Shown: piece after piece, positions 19,996 to 30,962 of the stretch
Layout: each line of letters begins with the position of its first letter
Numbering within the stretch: the stretch's first letter is position 1
Assembly (NCBI GenBank): GCA_963281255.1
Contig: OY725488.1
Span: 12,373,524-12,437,523, forward strand
From: Aphrocallistes beatrix
Taxonomy: Eukaryota > Porifera > Hexactinellida > Sceptrulophora > Aphrocallistidae
Direction: 5' to 3'
DNA: 64,000 nt
The notes under the pieces: generated by a model
What the model was told of the DNA's origin: nothing
Databases searched by the model: none
Seen by the model: only the letters and a program-made list of their open reading frames with translations
Made by a program: the position numbers and the translations under genes

Positions 19996-20170
19996 CAGGG
20001 TTGCCGTGGGATTGAAATTTCCATTCCCATCACATTCCCACAGGAAATCCCACCGAAACCCACAGATTCCCACATGTGGGAATTCCCATAGCCTTAAAGT
20101 CATTCCCATTCCCATCCCATAAGGGAATCTGTGGGTTTTCCCACAGATTCACATTCCCACGGCAACCCTG
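19996..20170. mobile_element. hAT-like miniature element, CAGGGTTGCC family, copy 2
   Basis: This 175 bp element has an exact 8 bp duplication, ACTTATGC (19988-19995 and 20171-20178). Its termini and palindromic interior match copy 1. It is one of the cleanest copies and useful for defining the family ends. Confidence 0.93.
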
Positions 20171-20178
20171 ACTTATGC

Positions 20179-20736
20179 AGATGAATGCTCAGTGAAGTAT
20201 GGAGTGTTGTCACGTCTTTCACTCCTCAAGGGTTAAACTTATCCAACTCAAAAATGACTGATACTAAGCGATGTTATCTCAATTATTATTATATACTTTT
20301 CTTATTTCATTATCTAATAGGCAATATGGTAATCCTAGACATCTAGTAGATATTCTTCATAAAATTATTCCAACAGCTTGCTGTTGCTGGAATGTTGGTA
20401 ATAAGCTACAGGAAGCAAGAGATATCTACTGTGGATCATACAAGGGTAGCTCTAAGTGTTTACCAATCCAATCCAACGTTTACATTCTTTCCATCATGTA
20501 CACCTATGATTTTGGAATAGTTTAATACTGCGTAGATTGTGTACAACTTTATAGTAGACGTGTATTGTGAAATGCAGGCTCTTTCATTTAAGATAAGATA
20601 GTAATTGGAAATACGTACATACAATTACTTACAGTGTCAACAAGTTCAGAATTCCTAAAAGTTACAAGTCCTATTAATCACTAACTGCTTACTACAATTA
20701 CAAGTAAATAATTGGTAAATAAGAATATTTGACTCT
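20179..20736. other. No confident feature
   Basis: A short frame at 20271-20525 encodes a cysteine-bearing, hydrophobic-start peptide with no recognisable family. It is probably chance. No repeat boundary was found. Confidence 0.35.
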
Positions 20737-20987
20737 TCAAGAGGTACCAATCACAACAGAGGGTTTGGCTTTTGCTTGTTCTATTATTATCAACACTACC
20801 ATCAGTACACTTTGAGACGGAACCACGATTAGAAGGTAATATAAGATAGTTAAGCTGTTGAGGGCATAATAGCTCGGGGTTGGATAGAAATCTTTCTGGC
20901 TATAGACAACTACTGCTGCAAGATTGAGGATAATGACTATGCCGATTAAGAGCTGTGAGATGCCTAAAAGAATAAGTGCTACATATT
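20737..20987 (-). CDS. Probable terminal exon of a multi-pass membrane protein
   Basis: Read on the reverse strand, an acceptor-like GCAATTCAG ends at 20988 and opens a frame of about 83 residues to the stop. It holds two strongly hydrophobic segments: one from VALILLGISQLLIGIVIIL and one from ALNSLTILYYLLIVVPSQS through LMVVLIIIEQ. The pattern recalls one hairpin of a four-span protein (MS4A/CD20-like or similar), but this is not a firm family assignment. Upstream exons would lie beyond 21000 and were not found. Two relics lie at 17520-17790 and 18208-18282. The gene may itself be a fragment. Confidence 0.4.
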
Positions 20988-21015
20988 CTGAATTGCAAAA
21001 AGGAATCAAATTCAA

Positions 21016-22288
21016 AAAATCCGATTTTTTGATTTTTTTTAAAAAATCATGATGTTTACAACCCTGGCTTTACACACAAATCTAAAACTGTGTTAAATTT
21101 TCTCAATTGTTGTAAAGGTGTAGCATATAACTCCTCGCTTAAAACACCTTAAACCATAAGAAGATAATTCTTGCTTTAACTGTCAGGAATTCAAGGTTGA
21201 ACTAATCATATCTGATATCATTATTCATGAATACAGAACACAGAATATCAACTCATTTGAGAAGTTTGTAGAATTGTGACTTCCTAGTTTCCTAGCTGAT
21301 TCCAATGTTAATTATTAGGATTTATATAAGATCACATTACTCACTTCAATGTCTGATTAGGAATAGCGTCTGTCTTCATCACAACATTCCATAGTGTGAA
21401 GAAATTACTGAGTTTATTCTAGGATTGAAACGAATATTCGAAATAGTAAATCGAGCAAATATTCGTTCGTTGTATGACGTAAACATATTTTCAGCCTACA
21501 TTGTCTAAATTTTCGTAGAAAAAAATCGGGTGGGGGAGGGGGGGGCAATTTTGAAACTTAGGAGTTGGAGTAAAGCTAACTGTTGAGTTTTTTTGGTGTC
21601 AAGACTGCTGTAGACTGAACAGTTAGCTTTATTTAGACGTTCAGAGAGGGAAGATAACTTTCAGGAGAAACCTAATTGATCCCTCTTGTATCGCCTATAA
21701 AAAATCTGAAAAATAGAGGCGCACTCATTTCAGAAGTGTGCCACTATACATAGTGTCAGGTAACTAGGTTACCTATAGAGAGTAGCTACAAATCCTATTC
21801 ACTTCAGTAGGAATGTGCTCTAGTAACCATGTAGGCTTGTTTATGTTATAATATATATCCACTACGAACGTTATTAGTATTGTCATTTCTCAAATTAGAA
21901 TTCTATTAAACTTAGTGTCTTCTTTATCTCAGAACATTCCGGTCTTGCCACACAATTCTAATTTGATGATATACCATGGCTGAACGGATGACGATTCCAG
22001 AGTTGCGTACAAACGAGAAGATCACAAAATGGAATTCACTTTTTGACGCGGCTAATGCAGGTATTCAGGCAACCGATGGAGTCGGAAAAAAACCCAGATG
22101 TTGCCAGTTCACATCTGTAGAACTTGGGCGGATCAAGAACTGTTCTAATTTCACAATACGCTATCCTAATGTATGTCAAGGCTAATCCTTGTACATGTAA
22201 ATCTCGTTAACTAACATTTTCATCCTAAATAATCAAATTAATTTGGTTTGTGATCCAATTTGTATGCTTCCAACTTCTTTCACCTGTA
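21016..22288. other. Repeat-bearing stretch, no clear gene
   Basis: Bases 21520-21780 belong to a three-copy repeat (with 27900-28180 and 29215-29440). A 69-codon frame at 21976-22185 has a reasonable ATG context but no recognisable motif. It lies beside the transposon remnant at 22289-25314 and could be a chance frame or a spliced exon. Nothing else is identifiable. Confidence 0.4.
21520..21780 (+). repeat. Three-copy dispersed repeat, copy 1
   Basis: It shares with 27900-28180 and 29215-29440 the words GACGTTCAGAGAG, GATAACTTTCAGGAGAAA, CACTCATTTC and GAAGTGTGCCA in order. A G-rich or C-rich run precedes each. The function is unknown. Confidence 0.65.
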
Positions 22289-22912
22289 TTACGGTTGAAA
22301 ATGATCTCTAAACAATCTCAGGTAATTCCTAGTCTCTGTCAGGTTATGAGAAGAATGTTTATCATTGAGCCCATACCCTGAAAGTTTCATCCAACATTTG
22401 CTTTCATCTTTGTAGACAAAAATGTCAGTACCTAGGATCTGTGCTGCTAAGAATATTTCTAAGTCACTACCCCAGGATCCTAATCGGTCCATCAAGCTTA
22501 TTTTGAGATATTCTTCTATTGTGTTGCAACGCGCTTCGGGTAGCAAATCATTTCGAGCGTTACAATACTTGGAGCATGTTTTTCTATATTCTCCTTTCAT
22601 TTTTTGTATTAAGAGCCCTCTTATTTGTTGGAGATAGCTATCTGTCCCTGCAATTACGCAAGACAGTGATCTAAATAGGCAATTGCCATCTGGTGAGATT
22701 CTTTTCTCTCTAGAAGGTATTAGCTGTCGAATTTCCAGGGATTTTTCAATAGCTTCGTTCTTATACAAAACACCCTTTGTATACGTCATTTGCAGAAATT
22801 TGCATTTTTCTTTCTGCCAGCTTTGTGTTACTGGCTTGAAATTTCCGTGATAAAAAAATGGAATCCCTTCAACGGAGATAGGTTCGTCATCAAGGCTATC
22901 ATCATAATGCAT
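22289..22912 (-). CDS. OTU-like cysteine protease domain (transposon-associated)
   Basis: This is an intact 207-residue frame. SPDGNCLFRSLS carries the OTU catalytic loop (D75, C78). GSDLEIFLAAQILGTDIFVY matches the central OTU strand region, and the C-terminal RDHFQP supplies the catalytic His (H204). OTU proteases remove ubiquitin or related modifiers. It lies immediately downstream, on the same strand, of a broken MULE-type transposase, an arrangement known from some Mutator-like elements that carry protease domains. The true start may lie further upstream: the frame is open back past 22912 for a few codons, and a frameshift near 22930 probably separates it from the transposase linker. It is unclear whether it is expressed. 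Confidence 0.75.
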   Translation of the reverse strand: MHYDDSLDDEPISVEGIPFFYHGNFKPVTQSWQKEKCKFLQMTYTKGVLYKNEAIEKSLEIRQLIPSREKRISPDGNCLFRSLSCVIAGTDSYLQQIRGLLIQKMKGEYRKTCSKYCNARNDLLPEARCNTIEEYLKISLMDRLGSWGSDLEIFLAAQILGTDIFVYKDESKCWMKLSGYGLNDKHSSHNLTETRNYLRLFRDHFQP

Positions 22913-23138
22913 TGCTCCATTTTTCCGATTGGTTTATGTTCAGCTGAAGGATTTCGATCACTTGTAGATAGGCATTCAGAACAAGGAGGGATGGCAGGGA
23001 TTCGATTGGATAGTGATTGAGAAGTTGAAACCTTTCCAGGTTCAAAATAACTTCGCTTCTTTTTTTTCTTTACCCAAATTTATTCTATTTGATCATCGCT
23101 TCTGAAATTTATTTTTCTTCTTTTTATAATTTTATCGC

Positions 23139-25314
23139 TTAATGGTTCGAATGCAAACCGAAATGCTCTGATTCTACCACAATGCCTTCGCGCATTTTAC
23201 GAATAAAATCTCCCGGCCTTAGTTTGGATTCGTTTTGTAATATTGTAATTTTTACAATTCTCATCCAGTTCTCAGCGACCGCATTTGTAAATGTAATTCT
23301 TGCACTATTTGGAAATAAATTCGGACCTAATATGATTCCTGACCAGAGGGAACATATAGACATGTAATGTGTTACTAAGAATGTGGGTAGACTTGGTAGA
23401 AAGTGTATGTTTTCCTTGCAATGGTCGGTCCGTTTTTTCTTCTCTAATTCAGTAATACATTGTGTGCATTTGTTTAGTTCGCTCTGAAAATAGATACCAA
23501 ATGGTGATCTTGTTTTATAGGTATTGCTATCTCCCAAATTATTGTCTAGTTCTTCATCAAGGTCTTCCAGATATTCCAGATCAATATTATATTCGTCATT
23601 ACTTAGGCTAATGGCATTGACAAGCTTATGAAAAAATCCTTAATTTCTGGGTAATTCTTTTTAGCTAGACTTGTGATACATAATGCAACAAAAAGTTGCT
23701 TCAGTTCGTCTAATGCTGTACAGCTAACAAATCGTGCCATTATAAACATGTCTTTTCTTTTTCGTAGTTGATCGATTCTAAGTTTACGGCTGAGTTTGTA
23801 GCTTAAGCGGTTCATGATGTGTGCTGAACATATGTGAATGATCGTTTTCGGGGGTTTGGTCGATTTTGGAGTATGAATAACTTGCCAAGATGTAGCCAGA
23901 TAATCTTGTAGAGTTTGTTTATTGAAACTATTGCAAACACTGTGCAACATTGCCAGCTATAATCAACTTCTACTTGACTTGGTGTAACTTCACTATTTGT
24001 AACTTCCTTGACATCACATAGCCACTGCTTAAGAAAATGTGATATTTCCACATTTGCTTGTTTGCTTTATATCATTTCTGCAAGTGGAATTGGGCTTACA
24101 CGGGATTCAGGATGTTGAACAGATAACGCATAGTAGAGTATTCTATCTTGAGACTTCTCTAACTTTCTAACGACCGAGCCAGTTGCATCAAGATGAAACG
24201 TCAAACTTTGCTTTTCCAAGTATTTCAATAAAGAGATTTGCTCTTCGCTATACAGTGAATTACGAATGGAGTATGGGATATTGTTTGAATATAACCATTC
24301 ATTTTGTCACCTATGATTGTACTTTTAAAAGATAGTTGGGTACTGACTATGTCCTGCCACATGTCATTGTTAATCCTGGATTTTGACACGTGTTGGGACT
24401 TTACTTTTCTGAGTACATCAGCTGAATGCAAAGAATTAAAGTTACCATGTTTCACAGCAGTAAAAATGTCAGGTTTAGTGAACAGAGAATAATGGAAATT
24501 TGAAACACTATTTTATTCTCAAGTTGTTCAGATATAGTTTCCCTTCTCTCGCCTGCTAAATGACGGCTTTGTGATACTTGATTCGCGAAATGATCTTTTG
24601 AAATTGATCCAGTGACAAAATATATAATTACGAAAACATTATTTGCATTCGTTTCAGGTTCTTCCATTATAAACTTGAACTTAAAACAATCGCTAAATTT
24701 GCAAATTGCGGCAGCTACAAGAAAATAGCATTTATTGCTACAAGTATTTGTACTATTCTTATTAATCCTATGATATAAGAACTTAAGTACACAAAATGTA
24801 TATTTCATTGACATCTTTTCATTCAATATGTTTGTCCATTCTGGTTCTAATTTGTACTTAATTTCCAAAAACTTTGAGATTCTTAACCATTCATGCATTA
24901 TTAAATGAATTTCGCCTTGTTCAATCTCATGGGTTGCATCATTCCTATTTGATAAGATAGCATCATCACGAAAATTATTTTCTGCTAATGGCGAACTTGG
25001 ACACGATATACTTACAAAATGTGAAGAAACTTCACACGGTAGATCATAAAATTTAATACTTATAGGTAAGGATGTAGTGATAAAATTTGTTTGAACCTGT
25101 GATTGAATGTTGGTTGTATCTGTTGTTGCGCCATATATTCATAAGCTTTGCTCGTAGTTCTAGACGATTTCGACCATATACCATTTTTGCGAGCTTTCCC
25201 CAGAAACCAAACGGATTACGCCAATTTCTAGTCAGGTTAAGATTTTCCAGTTCAGTGAATTCACACAATTCAAATTTCGATAAAGCATTAAGTATCTTCG
25301 AAGGTAGATTCTGA
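23139..25314 (-). pseudogene. Broken MULE-like (NOF/foldback-type) transposase
   Basis: Successive reverse-strand frames carry, in protein order: WRNPFGFWGKLAKMVYGRNR (near 25200), SRHLAGERRETISEQL (24550), GNFNSLHSADVLRKVKSQ (24440), FHLDATGSVVRKL with the first catalytic Asp (24190), then VEVDYSWQC, ICSAHIMNRLSYKLSRKL with a C-x2-H motif (23830), and ARITFTNAVAENWMRIVKI (23290). These are hallmarks of MULE-type transposases of animals. At least four frameshifts or stops break the chain, so it is not functional as read. The OTU frame at 22289-22912 follows it. Terminal inverted repeats were not located. Confidence 0.8.
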
Positions 25315-26001
25315 CGAATGATAAATTTGTTATCATCATCTTCTAAAATTAAAAGAAAAAGAATTTTAAAATCTATTCAGCTGTGATGGAAATCCTAAGA
25401 ATAAAAAGTGACCATTCCGAGTAATCTGCAGACATCAAATGAACCAAATCGATTTGTTAACAGTGAATTGTATAAGAAGCAAATTTTAGTGATTTTAGAT
25501 AGTTTTATCATTTAAATATGACTATATTTTGGAAATATGCTATTTTCATTTGAAACCATATTACATTTATTTTCGCATTGGCTAATCATAAGTGCTATCA
25601 ATTAATTAGTTATATTGTATTAGTACATATTCATCATCATCCACGTAAAAGTAAGTTTTGGTTTCACTGGATGTTAATCTCAGCTCTGTGGTGAATTCAT
25701 AAATTTGTAAAAACTTCGATCATTTGATACTAAATCATATTCAGGAATTTAAAAAGAGTTTTTTAAAATTATTTGTTTTGTTATTTCAAAATTTTTCTTT
25801 TCAAGTCGCCTGCCCTGAAAACTATAAAGATTTGACTGACGGTACGAGATCCTAACCATAGGAGTAGCCACTAGTGGGACAAGAAGGCAGTTCCCACTTC
25901 CAATTTGAAATTTGGATCTCATAATATTATGCTTATTAATTAATGCCTGGCGGAACCGATATTCTTTTACCAATATTGCATTTTTTGTCATTTGTATATA
26001 A
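25315..26001. other. No gene seen
   Basis: This is AT-rich sequence beyond the transposase relic, possibly including the transposon's 5' end. No clear inverted terminus was found. A frame at 25749-26084 runs into the GC-rich module of the next repeat and is not a gene. Confidence 0.4.
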
Positions 26002-26189
26002 CAAGCGCGCTTCGCTTGCTTGCGCTGCGCGGCTGGCGGACACTTTATGTCCGCCGGAGGCTCCCTTCGGTCGCCTGCAGTCACATTGGTTAATTATAAG
26101 GGAGATATCATCTCTAAATATGTCTGTCCTACTGTTATAATCGATATCACACGAAAAATCACCAAATTTGTCAATTTTAAAATTTTGAT
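26002..26189 (+). mobile_element. 550 bp GC-ended element, copy 1 (cut by assembly gap)
   Basis: It starts with the GC-rich module CAAGCGCGCTTCGCTTGC and continues through the conserved interior to the run of N. The rest of the element is hidden or replaced by the gap. Confidence 0.85.
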
Positions 26190-26389
26190 NNNNNNNNNNN
26201 NNNNNNNNNNNNNNNNNNNNNNNNNNNNNNNNNNNNNNNNNNNNNNNNNNNNNNNNNNNNNNNNNNNNNNNNNNNNNNNNNNNNNNNNNNNNNNNNNNNN
26301 NNNNNNNNNNNNNNNNNNNNNNNNNNNNNNNNNNNNNNNNNNNNNNNNNNNNNNNNNNNNNNNNNNNNNNNNNNNNNNNNNNNNNNNNN
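26190..26389. other. Assembly gap (200 N)
   Basis: This is a run of exactly 200 undetermined bases, a size typical of a placeholder rather than a measured gap. It begins inside a copy of the multi-copy GC-ended element, which probably caused the assembly break. Confidence 0.99.
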
Positions 26390-26970
26390 CCAAAAATTAA
26401 AGTCCTGCTACTCTACCTGTGTTCATTTCGTTTCGTATAGGTGGGTTCGTTTATTCCCTTACGACAGTTCAATCTCCTCATGTGAACATTGAAATTCAAT
26501 AGTCTTTACTTATAAAATTAGTAAATGGATAGCTTCTTCTACTCACGACTACTGCTCTATGTCTCTCCATTCTCTCCACAACCAAAGCAAACGGAGCAGA
26601 TGGAGCTATACTTCTCACAGACTCGGAACTCAAACGCCTGATTCCAGACAGGAGCTATTGGCAGGTGTGTCTGCCAAGAGGCAGAGGAGGCAGTTGTCCC
26701 TCTCTATTCTTGGCAGTCCTCTCAGACCAAGGCAGAGACCTAACCGCTGAGACATCTCCCCCAGCTCGCCTCCTCGATTTGAAGATTCTAGCTACGCTCC
26801 TGATTGGAGGATAGATTTGTGCTGTGTGAGCAGTTCCACTCTGTGAAGCCAGGACTGCCTACGTACAGAGTCAGAGAGAAATCCTAGAAGGAACACAACC
26901 CTGCACCAGGGATGAAGCAGTCAAGTTTGATTCTCTGCAATAATAGGTATGCTTGTTTTATTAATTTGTT

Positions 26971-27071
26971 TTGTTTGTTTGTTTGTTTGTTTGTTTGTTT
27001 GTTTGTTTGTTTGTTTGTTTGTTTGTTTGTTTGTTTGTTTGTTTGTTTGTTTGTTTGTTTGTTTGTTTGTT
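26971..27071 (+). repeat. (TTTG)n microsatellite
   Basis: About 25 uninterrupted TTTG units. Long hydrophobic or N/K/Q/T-rich frames across it on both strands are artefacts of the repeat. Confidence 0.98.
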
Positions 27072-27899
27072 CCCGTCACCTTGGCTATACCTTTGTTTAA
27101 TTGTCTCACTCCCCAATGTCTATTCCGGACCAAAGTGACTATCCAAAATTGGTCCGGCCTTAGCAGCAAGCTGGGGGGTCTGGGGTACTTAAGCCTCCTA
27201 GTGGGGTCCATGGAAGATGACCAACATCTGTTCATTCCTTTTCCAGATCCTTTCTAATTTTGTCGTTCTGGAAATATAAATTTACTCCGAGGACACCTCA
27301 CTCATCGCTGTGACTTGGCTCTGATTCCTGGATTGGTATATTCCTGGCAGGATGTGTACAAAGGCGTAGTCAGCACAATTTTAGTGAGCGGCGATTCCAG
27401 TCTATTCCGTTAGAGTTGCGGCACTCAATGCTAATTTGTGAAATTTTAGTGGGCACAGACCGCACAGCCTTTGAGGTTGCGGTCTAAATCCGTTTATTCG
27501 GACGGAAGACTAGGTTCTGATTACTGTAGATATTCCTTGGTAGGAATGCGTATACTCTCAAATTTTGTATCATAAATATGATCCATAATGACTCCTGAGT
27601 GAATCAGTGGGGATATCTTGGGCATAAGCGTATAATTCAGGGGCATCGGCCCTACTAGATTTTAATGTTGGGAGCTAATACGGCTCTCAACCTGTAATTT
27701 CACTAAATCGTGTGATGGCAAGTGACAAATCGTGAGATATGGGAATATAGTATTTTAAACAGTGGTTCTAAATCGTGAGAGTTGAGAAGTCTGTTAATAT
27801 ATTTGCTCCCTGGTTTATATAGCTTTCATCTAAATGTGTACAAATTCCTACCCATCTCACCTTCCTTTCTCTTAGTCACACATCAGAGATTTTCTTAGA

Positions 27900-28180
27900 A
27901 AAATAATGGGGGAGGGAAACAGTTACCTTTATTCAGACGTTCAGAGAGAAAGATAACTTTCAGGAGAAATCTAATTACTCCATCTTGTACTGCCAAGAAA
28001 CAATCTAAAAATTGATGCACTCATTTCAGAAGTGTGCCATTATACATAGCATTGTAAGCAAACTGAAAACTGACACTGACTCCAGCATTGATAACTGTTG
28101 TTAAATATCTCATAGTTTGTACCGATTCATTTCCTCTTTTATTCCAATTTTATCCATGGATCCACGAATTTTGAGAGGGC
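27900..28180 (+). repeat. Three-copy dispersed repeat, copy 2
   Basis: It matches 21520-21780 and more closely 29215-29440 (shared TGACTCCAGCATTGAT and AAATATCTCATAGTTTG). It lies within an interval where neighbouring repeat units also recur, so 26820-29440 may be an internally duplicated segment. Confidence 0.7.
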
Positions 28181-28462
28181 GCTTGTATTTATAAAATTCT
28201 AAATTTATAGTTTCTCTAATTCATGAGAACCTGTTCTATGTCTTTTCTTTCCTTCTTTTATTCTATTCCATTCAGTCTAGCTAGATATGAACCTCAGCAA
28301 CTGGCGAGTCTGCCAGAGAAGATTCTATAAGATTTGAAGTTTGTCATCCATGGTCCATCATCCTATTCTGCTGTAAGATGAGGAAGTTTTACTCAGGAAG
28401 GAACGGCACTCCTGAACCAGGGATGAAGCAGACAAGTTCCATTCTCTCTAATATTAGGTTTG

Positions 28463-29214
28463 TTGCTTTGTTTATTTATTTTTTTTTTTTTGTTTGTTTG
28501 TTTGAATCACTTTGGCTACGACTCTGCTAATTTGTCTCAATACTCAATTTATATTGTAGAGGGATTTGTCAGAATCTTAAGGTTGTCATTAGTCAGAATT
28601 TCTTTTACTGGCGTTTGTCAGAATCAGTTTTATCAGTTCTAACTTTGTTTGAATGGGAGTTCTATTCTAGTTTCGTGAGAGTTTGGTTGAGTGGCATTTT
28701 AGTTTTTTAGAATTAATGGGAGAGCGAATGTGAGCATTTGCAGAGTAATATACATAAGAAAGTTGTGAAAAGGAGCTAGATTCTGACAAAGATTCTGAAA
28801 AATGCAAGTCCATGGTACATATTATATACGGTATAGGCAAACTGTTAATCTTGAATAAAATATTGTTAGTTTGACAAGTTTTTGTTTCATCATTGTCGAA
28901 TGCGAAACTCTATCGCAGTGACTTCATTCAGTCTGACAGTCTGGAGGTCTAGGACCAGCAAGACCCTCCCTACGCCTCTGATACTCGTTTAGTTCAAATT
29001 AATCCTATTCTCGTTTTCTGTGAATTTTTCACTCAGGTGTCTCTAAGTTCTATTATGTCCTACCCGAGGTGCATTTTGGGTGCGGAATACAGCACAAGAT
29101 ACCAGGGATTCTGAGTGTTTTGAATCTTTGGTCTAAAAATAGATTTGATTTGTAGGCCTTTCTCCTTTAGTAAATATTTTTCAGGCAAAATTCCTACTTT
29201 CTTTATTTTTTAGA
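28463..29214. other. No gene seen
   Basis: T-rich start, then unremarkable AT-rich sequence. No repeat boundary or coding exon was recognised. Confidence 0.4.
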
Positions 29215-29440
29215 TCAACTTTCACTGAAAGGCGAATTGCCCCCCCCCCCCTGTACCACCTGGAAAAAATCTGTAAATCTATGGATGCACTCATTTCCGA
29301 AGTGTGCCATTATACATAATATTGTAGGCAAGCTGAAAACTGACAGTGACTCCAGCATTGATGACTGTTGTTAAATATCTCATAGTTTGAACTTATTGAT
29401 TTCCTCTATTATTCCAAATTCTAACCATGGATGCACGAAT
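29215..29440 (+). repeat. Three-copy dispersed repeat, copy 3
   Basis: It is closely related to 27900-28180 over CACTCATTTCCGAAGTG to ATGGATGCACGAATC. It is followed eight bases later by a TA-type miniature element. Confidence 0.7.
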
Positions 29441-29447
29441 CCTAGTA

Positions 29448-29603
29448 CAGTTGATATTGGATATAGTGATTAGTTCGGTTTGAGATACCCCGTCTATGAT
29501 ATTCCATACAATTTTACTGGCTATAGTGGTCTATTGATCATAGTGATAATTTGGAAAAAAAAACGCCTTCCCCCTGCGTTCTCACTATATCCAATAGCTG
29601 CTG
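29448..29603. mobile_element. Miniature inverted-repeat element (CAGTTGATATTGG family)
   Basis: Inverted ends CAGTTGATATTGGATATAG / CTATATCCAATAGCTGCTG, with TA on both sides (29446-29447, 29604-29605). It is 156 bp and noncoding, the same family as 3998-4141. Confidence 0.88.
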
Positions 29604-30004
29604 TATTTTCTTTAACATCTGACTACATCGTCTAGACATGACTCAGACAGACAATGCGAGTTGAGACTAGCAAAGACGTGATGACGTTATGTGTCACTCA
29701 CAGCTGTGAGAATGGACTGCGTCTCCTAACTCATTCTCACTGGACTTGGAGACTGCAGACTCATTCTGCTCGGCAGACTTCAGAAGAGAAGACCTCGCAG
29801 CTAATACTGCTGTGACACACATTCTGAGAAGAAGCAAGCGTCAGATAAACTAGAATTGATGAGGAGCTACTGTCTACAAATCTCATTTCCCGCAGAGATC
29901 TACCATGCAGCAGATTAGCTAGGTAGCAGCTATAGTTTCAGTTCCAATTTGATGATTGACTCATGACTTGATGTTCATACTTGAATGGTTAGAGAATTGA
30001 TATA
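29604..30004. other. No gene seen
   Basis: This stretch is slightly GC-richer (29640-29930) with many stop codons in all frames. Its composition resembles 1180-1560 and 26540-26900, perhaps old exon-like or transposon fragments, but no alignment could be fixed by eye. Confidence 0.35.
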
Positions 30005-30153
30005 CAGTAGAAACCGTTCTTTTCTTAATATTTTTTCTTTACAGATTCAAATAGAAAGAAAAACGATAGTAAGAAAACCCGATGAAAATTAATATAAATT
30101 TGGAATATTTTCAATGAATATTCTGAATTAGTAAGAAAAAGCGGTTTCTACTG
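30005..30153. mobile_element. Miniature element (CAGTAGAAACCG ends, TA sites)
   Basis: Ends CAGTAGAAACCG and CGGTTTCTACTG are exact complements, flanked by TA (30003-30004, 30154-30155). The 149 bp interior is itself imperfectly palindromic (AGTAAGAAAA words). It is noncoding and probably Tc1/pogo-type. A fragment of the family may be at 55440-55540. Confidence 0.88.
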
Positions 30154-30419
30154 TACTTGTATCAGCTGAACCTGTTTTATCAGTGGAGGCTTTTCTCATT
30201 TCAGTGATGATATTCCACAATCTCCTTAGAGACATGATTTTCCTTAGAGACATGATTATGAAATATTTCTCCGTCTCTCGCTCAACTCCCCTTATCACTC
30301 TTCTAAAAGAGTCAAAACATAACCACTCTTTGCAGGGATATTATTCATGGTCCAAATATTAATTGAATATTCCTGTGTTTAATTTTCATATTCTTGTTCT
30401 GTTTTAACTTCATATCCAA
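30154..30419. other. No feature recognised
   Basis: AT-rich sequence between two mobile elements. Contains a local tandem duplication of CTTAGAGACATGATT at 30223-30257. Confidence 0.45.
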
Positions 30420-30938
30420 CAAGCGCGCTTCGCTTGCTTGCGCTGCGCGGCTGGCGGACACTTTGTGTCCGCCGGAGGCTCCCTTCGGTCGCCTGGAGGT
30501 GACATTGGTTAATTAAACGGGGTATATCATTTCTAAATATGTCCATCTTAGTTTTAAATCGATATCACTCGAAAAAACACCAAATTTGTCAATTTTTAAA
30601 ATTTTGATGAGTAATGATGACGTCATAGCAAAGTGATGAGTCTTCATTTTTTGATGATAGCTGCCTCATATGGGAGACGTGTTAGTATACAGATTCTATT
30701 AAAATTTCAGCCTCCTATCTCCTATAAAGGCTGAGTTACACTCGAATTACTGTGTTGCTTAACTTTTAAAAATGTGACAATGACGTCATAATTCCATGAT
30801 GAGTCGACATTTTGCTCTGAGTTCAGAACTTACTGGAGCCATAGCCAAAATACTCCCACATGCCAAAAATCAGGTTTCTCTGCCTGGCAGTTTCTTCAAT
30901 CAATTTGTTACAGATATATATATATATATATATATATA
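30420..30938 (+). mobile_element. 550 bp GC-ended element, copy 2
   Basis: It begins with the GC-rich module, contains the shared interior with two ATGACGTCAT palindromes, and runs into a TA microsatellite. It is followed by two direct copies of TCCTTACTATNAAAACTCGA (30939 and 30963), the second being the left terminus of copy 3. No right inverted terminus belongs to this copy. Confidence 0.85.
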
Positions 30939-30962
30939 TCCTTACTATCAAAACTCGATTAA

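Larger units (their letters stand above)
26390..28462. other. Repeat-rich stretch, no clear gene
   Basis: Bases 26820-26950 and 28300-28462 are related (both contain CCAGGGATGAAGCAG shortly before a donor-like AG/GT). One copy is closed by stops, so I read them as noncoding repeats. A TTTG microsatellite lies at 26971-27071 and a shorter T/G run near 28470-28503. The remainder, including 27250-27890, shows nothing recognisable. Confidence 0.45.

Noticed and set aside
26020..26400. Frames running through the gap on both strands
   Set aside because: Most of the translation is undetermined sequence; the remainder is the GC-rich repeat module.
26912..27257. Hydrophobic FVCLFVCLFVCL and NKQTNKQT frames
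   Set aside because: They are translations of the (TTTG)n microsatellite.
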